Shown here in pieces: positions 1 to 4,573 of a DNA stretch of 5,967 nt. The DNA is from Bradyrhizobium sp. (lineage in GTDB: Bacteria > Pseudomonadota > Alphaproteobacteria > Rhizobiales > Xanthobacteraceae): positions 1-5,967 of the forward strand of contig JAFAUV010000185.1 of assembly GCA_019243075.1 (NCBI GenBank), read 5' to 3'. The translations under genes were made by a program, and so were the position numbers. Every line of letters begins with the position of its first letter. Within the stretch, counting starts at the first letter, position 1. The notes beneath the pieces were generated by a model, which worked only from the letters and a program-made list of their open reading frames with translations, did no database searches and was not told the origin of the DNA.

Positions 1-29
1 TGCCGCTGCGCGCGCGTGCTCCTTCTTAA

Positions 30-146
30 CCTCTCCCCGTTCTTACGGGGAGAGGTCGACGCGAAGCGTCGGGTGACGGGCAAACCACGGGTCATGATGT
101 GGCCGCCCCTCACCCCAACCCTCTCCCCGTAAGAACGGGGAGAGGG
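30..146. repeat. Compound palindromic intergenic repeat
   Basis: Two perfect hairpins flank a third and a longer stem. The left hairpin pairs 30-40 with 45-55 (11 bp, loop TCTT). The right one pairs 119-130 with 135-146 (12 bp, loop AAGA). The 26 nt at 30-55 are the exact reverse complement of 120-145, loops included. Between them, 57-62 pairs with 66-71 (6 bp, loop GAA), and 71-81 can pair with 105-115 (10 of 11 positions). Elements with CCTCTCCCC...GGGGAGAGG arms are, from memory, very common between genes in Bradyrhizobium and relatives. The minus-strand reading of the right hairpin gives the familiar false peptide LSPFLRGEGWGEG. No transposase is present. The element is probably a non-autonomous dispersed repeat; its function is unknown. 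Confidence 0.85.
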
Positions 147-228
147 AGAAGAGCGGAGTTCGTGGCGCAAATCGAGGGAAATTCGCCATTCGCTTTCGCG
201 GCAGCCTTTGCGATGATGGCATCGCGAG

Positions 229-233
229 AGGAG
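229..233 (+). promoter_or_regulatory. Ribosome binding site of the DUF1272-type gene
   Basis: AGGAG lies 6 nt before the ATG at 240. It favours this start over the in-frame ATGs at 213 and 216 and over the ATG at 99, which would begin inside the palindromic repeat. Confidence 0.7.
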
Positions 234-239
234 CGACCC

Positions 240-551
240 ATGGCGCTGCAGCTGCGACCGAACTGCGAATATTGCGACAAGGACCTGCCGCCGTCGGCGA
301 CGGATGCGCGGATCTGCTCCTATGAATGCACGTTCTGCGCAGAATGCGTCGAGACCAAGCTGCATAACGTCTGCCCGAATTGCGGCGGCGGTTTCGTGCC
401 GCGACCGATCCGCCCCTCGAAGGAATGGCGGCCGGGCGTGTGCGTGGCGAAGCACGCGCCATCGGACAAGCGCGTGCATTTGAAGTACAGCCGCGAAGAT
501 GTGGCGGCGCATTGTGCGAGGGTAAGGGATGTAAGGCCGGAGGAGAGGTGA
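240..551 (+). CDS. DUF1272-type small cysteine-rich (zinc-ribbon-like) protein
   Basis: This 103-residue protein carries eight cysteines in its first half, arranged as C9-x2-C12, C26-x3-C30-x2-C33-x2-C36 and C45-x2-C48. That spacing fits two zinc-binding knuckles. The opening (MALQLRPNCEYC), the DLPP stretch, the ICSYECTFC core and CPNCGG match the DUF1272 family as I remember it; its biochemical role is not known to me. There is no signal peptide or membrane segment, so it should be cytoplasmic. After about residue 60 comes a charged tail to residue 103 with further Cys (68, 92) and His (72, 80, 91), which seems longer than in typical members. The start at 240 is chosen because AGGAG sits 6 nt upstream and the family-like sequence begins there. 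It is convergent with fahA and is probably transcribed separately, with no functional link to the catabolic operon evident. Confidence 0.85.
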   Translation: MALQLRPNCEYCDKDLPPSATDARICSYECTFCAECVETKLHNVCPNCGGGFVPRPIRPSKEWRPGVCVAKHAPSDKRVHLKYSREDVAAHCARVRDVRPEER

Positions 552-562
552 ATCCTTAAGTC

Positions 563-644
563 GTCGTTCCGGGGCGCGAGTGAAACGAGCGAACCCGGAA
601 CCTCGAGATTCCGGGTCTGGTCCTTCGGACCATCCCGGAATGAC
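563..644. repeat. Palindromic repeat between convergent genes
   Basis: The outer arms GTCGTTCCGGG (563-573) and CCCGGAATGAC (634-644) pair over 11 positions with one G-T wobble. Inside are two perfect hairpins: 593-600 with 609-616 (8 bp), and 618-623 with 627-632 (TGGTCC / GGACCA, loop TTC). CGTCATTCCGGGG...CCCGGAATGAC elements are a recurrent intergenic repeat in Bradyrhizobium-like genomes, as I recall. It lies 11 nt after the DUF1272-type stop and 10 nt beyond the fahA stop, so it could block read-through from both sides. No T-run follows the stems, so a classical intrinsic terminator is not shown. Confidence 0.8.
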
Positions 645-657
645 TGCTTCGCGGTCA
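641..657 (+). other. Stem-loop overlapping the fahA stop codon
   Basis: TGACTGC (641-647) pairs with GCGGTCA (651-657) around a TTC loop: 7 bp including one G-T wobble. It covers the fahA stop codon (655-657) and shares bases 641-644 with the outer arm of the neighbouring repeat, so the two structures exclude each other. On the fahA transcript the wobble becomes a C-A mismatch, so the fold is better on a plus-strand transcript. No T-run follows. A role in 3'-end formation is only inferred. Confidence 0.35.
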
Positions 658-1923
658 CTCCGCCTTTACAATCGTCCCCTCGACCTCGCCGAAGCCGACG
701 CGATAGCCGTCGCCCTGGCACCAGCCGCGCATCACCAAAGAGTCGCCGTCTTCGAGGAACGTGCGTGTGACGCCGCCATCGAGCGTAACCGGCTCGCTGC
801 CGTTCCAGCTGATCTCCAGCAGACTGCCGCGCTGATGTTTCTCCGGGCCCGAGATGGTGCCGCTGCCGAGGAGATCGCCGACATTCATGGCGCAGCCCGA
901 TGAAGCGTGATGCACCAGCTGCTGCACCGACGACCAATACATGTATTTGAAATTGGTGCGGCAGATCGTCTGCGCCGCATTCATCTGCGATGCGCGCAGG
1001 GACACATCCAGCTCCATGGCGTAATTGTTCGGCTGCGCCTGGCGCAGATAAGCCAGCGGCTCCGGCTGCTGCGCCGGTCCGTGCAGGCGGAACGGCTCCA
1101 GCGCCTCGCGCGTCACCACCCACGGACTGATCGAGGTCGCGAACGCCTTGGCCTGGAACGGGCCGAGCGGCACATATTCCCATTGCTGGATGTCGCGCGC
1201 GCTCCAATCGTTGAGGATCACGAAGCCGAAGATCATCTCCTCGGCCTGCTGCTCGCTGAGCATCTCGCCCATTTTCGACGCCTGCCCGACCACGACGCCC
1301 ATCTCCAGCTCGAAGTCGAGCCGCTTGCAGGGCCCGAAGTGTGGGGCTTCGGCGCTCGGCGGCTTCAGCTGTCCGCGCGGGCGTTTCACCCTGGTGCCGC
1401 TCACCACCACGGTCGAGGCCCGGCCGTTATAGCCGATCGGCATGTGCAGCCAGTTCGGCTGCAGCGCATTGTCCTTGCCGCGGAACATCACGCCGACATT
1501 GGTGGCGTGCTCCTTCGACGAATAGAAATCGGTATAGCCGGAAACCGCGAACGGCATGTGCAGCTTCACCTCGCCGATCGGCACCAGCACGAGCTTGCGC
1601 AGCCCCTCATCGTCGCGCAGCTCCGGGTGATCGTAGCGCAACAACTCGCTGATCCGCGCCCGCGTCTTCGACCACATCTTCGGCCCCAGCGCCATGAACG
1701 GATTGAGCGAGGCTTGCGAGAACACGCCGATCTCGGCAAAAGCGAAGCGGCCGTCCTGCTCGAGCTCGCAGAGATCGAGCACGTAGTCGCCGATCGCGAC
1801 CCCGACCCGCGGGGTGCGGCCGCGGGCGGAGAACACGCCGTAGGGCAGGTTCTGGATCGGGAAGTCGGACGAGGGATCGACGGGGATGAAGGAGCGGAGC
1901 TTGGGATCGTTGGGGTGGGGCAA
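655..1923 (-). CDS. fahA: Fumarylacetoacetase (fumarylacetoacetate hydrolase)
   Basis: Last enzyme of the homogentisate route: it hydrolyses 4-fumarylacetoacetate to fumarate and acetoacetate in the cytoplasm. The 422 residues match the usual full length of about 420. By motif matching to the mouse enzyme, every key residue is present at an offset of +6: metal ligands D132, E205, E207 and D239, catalytic H139, substrate or active-site residues Y165, Q246 and K259, and E370. The N-terminal domain (about 1-120) opens with MPHPNDPKLRSFIPV, the typical start of bacterial members, and the catalytic domain follows. The start is a TTG at 1923: GGAG (1932-1935) lies 8 nt upstream, and no ATG or GTG lies in frame between it and an in-frame TGA upstream. 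It is the last gene of the operon, 81 nt after hmgA, with a palindromic repeat in between. Homologues are also called hmgB. Confidence 0.97.
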   Translation of the reverse strand: MPHPNDPKLRSFIPVDPSSDFPIQNLPYGVFSARGRTPRVGVAIGDYVLDLCELEQDGRFAFAEIGVFSQASLNPFMALGPKMWSKTRARISELLRYDHPELRDDEGLRKLVLVPIGEVKLHMPFAVSGYTDFYSSKEHATNVGVMFRGKDNALQPNWLHMPIGYNGRASTVVVSGTRVKRPRGQLKPPSAEAPHFGPCKRLDFELEMGVVVGQASKMGEMLSEQQAEEMIFGFVILNDWSARDIQQWEYVPLGPFQAKAFATSISPWVVTREALEPFRLHGPAQQPEPLAYLRQAQPNNYAMELDVSLRASQMNAAQTICRTNFKYMYWSSVQQLVHHASSGCAMNVGDLLGSGTISGPEKHQRGSLLEISWNGSEPVTLDGGVTRTFLEDGDSLVMRGWCQGDGYRVGFGEVEGTIVKAE

Positions 1924-1931
1924 AGGCGTTT

Positions 1932-1935
1932 CTCC
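1932..1935 (-). promoter_or_regulatory. Ribosome binding site of fahA, supporting a TTG start
   Basis: Reads GGAG on the minus strand, 8 nt before the TTG at 1923-1921. With the family-typical N-terminus that follows, this decides in favour of the rare start codon. Confidence 0.65.
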
Positions 1936-1944
1936 GGCTAAACA

Positions 1945-1993
1945 TCGTCATGGCCGGGGCTTGACCCGGCCATCCATCTCGAGAGCGATGACG
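1945..1993. repeat. Palindromic repeat inside the operon, between hmgA and fahA
   Basis: ATGGCCGGG (1950-1958) pairs perfectly with CCCGGCCAT (1965-1973) around a 6-nt loop. The outer ends CGTCAT (1946-1951) and ATGACG (1988-1993) are also inverted and overlap the stem. The near-identical ends (CGTCAT / ATGAC) suggest kinship with the repeat at 563-644. The CGTCATGGCCGGG type is, from memory, abundant between genes in Bradyrhizobium. Here it would be transcribed and could fold in the mRNA between hmgA and fahA, affecting mRNA stability or read-through; that effect is inference. Confidence 0.8.
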
Positions 1994-2004
1994 GGCTGCA
2001 AAAT

Positions 2005-3351
2005 TTACGGCTTTTTCGGATCGAAGCGCTTTTCCAGCCCCTTCCAGCAATCCGCATAATCGTCCTGCAGCGTCGCCGACGTCGCGGCGTAATGCGTGAC
2101 CCGTTGCGGAAAGCGCGTCTCGAACATGAAAGCAAGCGTGCCGGCGAGCTTCACCGGCTTCAGCTCGCCGTTCGAAGCGTGATCGAACGCCTGGCGGTCC
2201 GGGCCGTGCGGCAGCATGCAATTGTGCAAGGACATGCCACCCGGGACAAAGCCCTCCGGCTTGGCATCATAGACGCCGTAGATCAGGCCCATGAACTCGC
2301 TCATGATGTTCATGTGGTACCAGGGCGGACGGAATGTATTCTCGGCGACCGCCCAGCGCTCCGGGAAGATCACGAAATCGATGTTCGCCGTGCCCGCTGT
2401 CTCCGACGGCGAGGTCAGCACGGTGAAGATCGACGGATCCGGGTGATCGAAGGAGATCGCGCCGACCGGCGAGAAGTGGCGCAGGTCGTATTTATAGGGC
2501 GCGTAGTTGCCGTGCCAGGCAACGACATCGATCGGCGAATGCGGCAGCTCGGCGACGAACAGCGAGCCGCCCCATTTCACATAGAGCTCGCTCGAGGTGT
2601 CCTTGTCCTCGTAGGCTGCGACCGGAGTGAGGAAGTCACGCGCGTTCGCAAGACAATTGGCGCCGATCGGACCGCGCTCCGGCAACGTGAAGGCGCCGCC
2701 GTAATTCTCGCAGAGATAGCCGCGCGCCGGACCGGACGGAATCTCGACGCGAAACTTCACGCCGCGCGGGATCACCGCGATCTCGCCGGGCTCGATATCG
2801 ATGCGGCCGAATTCAGTGACGAAGCGCAGATTACCCTGCTGCGCCACGAACATCATCTCGCCGTCGGCATTGTAGAAATGCTGGTCCACCATCGATTTCG
2901 TGATCAGATACACATGTGCGGCCATGCCGGCCTGGGCGTTGACGTCGCCGGCCGTGGTCATCGTGCGCACGCCCTGCAGGAAGGTCAGTTCCTCCTTCGG
3001 CAGCGGCGTCGGGTCCCAGCGCAGTTGCGCGATCGGCAGATCATGTTCATGGCACGGCGCCGAGCGCCACAACGCGGCATCGAGCTTGCGGAAACGGCCG
3101 GAATGTTTCACCGACGGACGGATGCGGTAGAGCCAGGAGCGCTCATTGGTGCCGCGCGGCGCGGTGAAGGGCGAGCCGGAAAGCTGCTCGGCATAAAGCC
3201 CATACGCGCAACGCTGCGGCGAATTGCGGCCGATCGGCAGTGCGCCGGGCAGCGACTCCGTCTCAAAGCTGTTGCCGAAGCCGGACATGTAGCCCGGCGT
3301 CACCTGCGCGGTGCTTCCGACGATTTGATCAGGCGAGGTGTTGATATTCAT
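2005..3351 (-). CDS. hmgA: Homogentisate 1,2-dioxygenase
   Basis: Cytoplasmic non-heme Fe(II) dioxygenase that opens the ring of homogentisate to 4-maleylacetoacetate, the central step of tyrosine, phenylalanine and hydroxyphenylacetate breakdown. The 448 residues equal the family's normal length. The iron ligands of the human enzyme (H335, E341, H371) correspond to H346 and E352 in PPWYHMNIMSEFMG and to H382 in LPHGPD. The second histidine of that region is H376, and the proposed acid-base histidine (human H292) is H303 in FDHPDPSIFTVL. The N-terminal motif MSGFGNSFETE is also typical. No active-site residue is missing. The ATG at 3351 is secure: a strong AGGAGG lies 7 nt upstream. The gene starts 3 nt after the stop of the metallo-beta-lactamase-fold gene, so its translation is probably coupled to that gene. 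Confidence 0.98.
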   Translation of the reverse strand: MNINTSPDQIVGSTAQVTPGYMSGFGNSFETESLPGALPIGRNSPQRCAYGLYAEQLSGSPFTAPRGTNERSWLYRIRPSVKHSGRFRKLDAALWRSAPCHEHDLPIAQLRWDPTPLPKEELTFLQGVRTMTTAGDVNAQAGMAAHVYLITKSMVDQHFYNADGEMMFVAQQGNLRFVTEFGRIDIEPGEIAVIPRGVKFRVEIPSGPARGYLCENYGGAFTLPERGPIGANCLANARDFLTPVAAYEDKDTSSELYVKWGGSLFVAELPHSPIDVVAWHGNYAPYKYDLRHFSPVGAISFDHPDPSIFTVLTSPSETAGTANIDFVIFPERWAVAENTFRPPWYHMNIMSEFMGLIYGVYDAKPEGFVPGGMSLHNCMLPHGPDRQAFDHASNGELKPVKLAGTLAFMFETRFPQRVTHYAATSATLQDDYADCWKGLEKRFDPKKP

Positions 3352-3354
3352 TGT

Positions 3355-4311
3355 CTATCCTCCTCCTTGCAGGGCGGCCCACATTTCCTGGTCGCGCTTG
3401 TCGGTCCAGATCACCGGATCGTCGATCCCCGAGGCCTCGTCGTAAGCCCGCGAGACGTTGAACGGCAGGCAGTGCTCGTAGATCGCGAAGCTGGAAAATT
3501 TCGGATCCATCACCTCGCGCGCCATCGCCATCGTCTCCTTGAGGCCGCGGCCCCTGGCGACGGCGGTTTCGGCCGCGCCATAGAGGGTGGTGACGAAATC
3601 GCGCGTCATCGCGATCGCGTCGCGCCCGGTCTCGAGCCCGTTGAGCGCATCGCCGCGGCCCGGCGCGATCGCCTTCGGATTGAAGGCGCGGATCTCGTTC
3701 AGCGTCATCGGCCATTCGCGCAAATGAGCGTCGCCGCAATAGCAGGCCGAGTGATATTCAATGAGGTCGCCGGAGAACATCACCTGCGCATCCGGCACCC
3801 AGGCGACGATATCGCCCGAGGTATGTCCCGCCCCGAGTTGCATCAGGCGCACCTCGCGTTTTCCCAGATAGATCGACATCTCGCCTTCGAAGGTCAGCGT
3901 CGGCCAGGTCAGGCCGGGAATGCTTTGGGCATCCTGGAACAGCCGCGGGAAACGGCCATATTCGGAATCCCAATCCTGCTGGCCGCGCTCGGCAACGAGC
4001 CGCCGCGTTTCTTCCGAAGCGATGATCGCCTGCGCCTTGTAGGCCGAAGCGCCCAGCACGCGCACCGCGTGATAATGCGACAGCACGACATATTTGATCG
4101 GCTTGTCGGTGACGGCCCTCACGCGCTCGATCACCTTGTTCGCCATTGCCGGCGTTGCCTGCGCGTCGAACACGAGACAGCCGTCCTCGCCCACGATGAC
4201 GGCGGTGTTGGGATCGCCCTCGGCGGTGAAGGCGTAGAGATCGGTGCCGATCTCGGAGAACGTGACCTTCTTCTCGGAGAGGTCGGTGGTGGACGCAAAA
4301 CCCTTGGCCAT
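3355..4311 (-). CDS. Metallo-beta-lactamase-fold hydrolase with degenerate metal motif
   Basis: A 318-residue cytoplasmic protein of the metallo-beta-lactamase fold; the substrate is unknown. The first half shows strands typical of the fold (NTAVIVGEDGCLVFDA, 36-50). The motif HxHxDH appears as H79-Y-H81-A-V83-R84, so its Asp and last His are lost. The third-strand histidine H163 (GAGHTSGD) and the bridging D182 (MFSGD) remain. The usual final PGHG is PGRG, with R219. The three first-site zinc ligands are therefore intact, while the second site keeps only D182. H187, C190, C192 and H196 form a local Cys/His cluster that might help bind metal; this is speculative. I recall SHYHAVRVLGAS as conserved in homologues beside homogentisate genes, so it is probably not decay. 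The ATG at 4311 has GGAG 8 nt upstream; a TTG just before it (4314) is an alternative start. The gene sits 18 nt after the DUF2783-type gene and 3 nt before hmgA. Confidence 0.88.
   Translation of the reverse strand: MAKGFASTTDLSEKKVTFSEIGTDLYAFTAEGDPNTAVIVGEDGCLVFDAQATPAMANKVIERVRAVTDKPIKYVVLSHYHAVRVLGASAYKAQAIIASEETRRLVAERGQQDWDSEYGRFPRLFQDAQSIPGLTWPTLTFEGEMSIYLGKREVRLMQLGAGHTSGDIVAWVPDAQVMFSGDLIEYHSACYCGDAHLREWPMTLNEIRAFNPKAIAPGRGDALNGLETGRDAIAMTRDFVTTLYGAAETAVARGRGLKETMAMAREVMDPKFSSFAIYEHCLPFNVSRAYDEASGIDDPVIWTDKRDQEMWAALQGGG
3359..3368 (-). promoter_or_regulatory. Strong ribosome binding site of hmgA inside the upstream gene
   Basis: The minus strand reads AAGGAGGAGG, ending 7 nt before the hmgA ATG. 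The same bases encode the Gln-Gly-Gly-Gly end of the upstream protein. Ribosomes finishing that gene would arrive on the hmgA start signal, which points to translational coupling. Confidence 0.8.
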
Positions 4312-4329
4312 CAATTCAGCTCCCCTCGT

Positions 4330-4563
4330 TCATTGTTGCTGTTGTTGCTGTTGTTGCTGCCGGCTCGCATCCAGCATGCGGCGTCTGGCGAGCGTAATCG
4401 CCTCGCGCAACACCTCGATGTCGCCGATGTGGTTGGCAAGGATCAGGACCAGCGTTGCATCCAAATCCGCGCTCTCGGCCTCGCTGAGGCCACGATGCGC
4501 TTCCACGACGGCGCGGAAGGCGTCATCGGGCTGTGCGAAATTCGAGCTGGTGGACAGCGCCAT
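4330..4563 (-). CDS. DUF2783-type small protein, possible hydroxylase partner
   Basis: This 77-residue protein lies between the flavin hydroxylase (8 nt upstream) and the metallo-beta-lactamase-fold gene (18 nt downstream). Residues 14-62 look helical and contain the AHRGLSEAESADLDATLVL and LANHIGDIEVLREA stretches that I associate with DUF2783. No catalytic motif, signal peptide or membrane segment is visible. In Pseudomonas putida U the 3-hydroxyphenylacetate hydroxylase is reported as a flavoprotein (MhaA) plus a small coupling protein (MhaB). The size and position here suggest a similar partner role, but that is inference. The protein ends in nine consecutive glutamines (69-77) encoded by a perfect 9-bp repeat. 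The ATG at 4563 is preceded by GAGGG at a 5-nt spacing, overlapping the TGA of the upstream gene. Confidence 0.85.
   Translation of the reverse strand: MALSTSSNFAQPDDAFRAVVEAHRGLSEAESADLDATLVLILANHIGDIEVLREAITLARRRMLDASRQQQQQQQQQ
4333..4359 (-). repeat. Three perfect 9-bp tandem units encoding poly-glutamine
   Basis: The coding strand reads CAGCAACAA three times without error, giving nine Gln codons directly before the TGA of the DUF2783-type gene. Gain or loss of a 3- or 9-bp unit would keep the frame and only change tail length, so replication slippage should be tolerated. Confidence 0.9.
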
Positions 4564-4568
4564 CTCAA

Positions 4569-4573
4569 CCCTC
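4569..4573 (-). promoter_or_regulatory. Ribosome binding site of the DUF2783-type gene, overlapping the upstream stop
   Basis: The minus strand reads TGAGGG: the hydroxylase stop codon TGA shares its last two bases with the GAGGG start signal, 5 nt before the ATG at 4563. Coupled production of the hydroxylase and the small protein is likely. Confidence 0.6.

Noticed and set aside
30..146. CRISPR array or rho-independent terminator pair
   Set aside because: Only two hairpin units occur, in opposite orientation and without regular spacers, and neither stem is followed by a T-run.
99..239. N-terminal extension of the DUF1272-type gene to an ATG at 99
   Set aside because: The extra 47 codons translate the repeat hairpin, while a good ribosome binding site and the family-like N-terminus support the ATG at 240.
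43..462. A 139-codon minus-strand frame over the left repeat and the DUF1272-type gene
   Set aside because: Its C-terminal part is the translated palindromic repeat and the rest is antisense to a recognised gene.
320..1207. A 295-codon open frame on the minus strand crossing the fahA end, the repeat and the DUF1272-type gene
   Set aside because: It joins a wrong frame of fahA to the translated repeat and to the antisense of another gene; the peptide read from the repeat is a familiar annotation artefact.
907..1941. A 344-codon open frame on the plus strand opposite fahA
   Set aside because: It is antisense to a gene with all catalytic residues intact and has the same antisense composition bias, with no family resemblance.
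3355..4311. The metallo-beta-lactamase-fold gene as a pseudogene because of its lost metal residues
   Set aside because: The frame is intact over 318 codons, has good start signals and tight operon spacing, and the altered motif is one I recall as shared by homologues.
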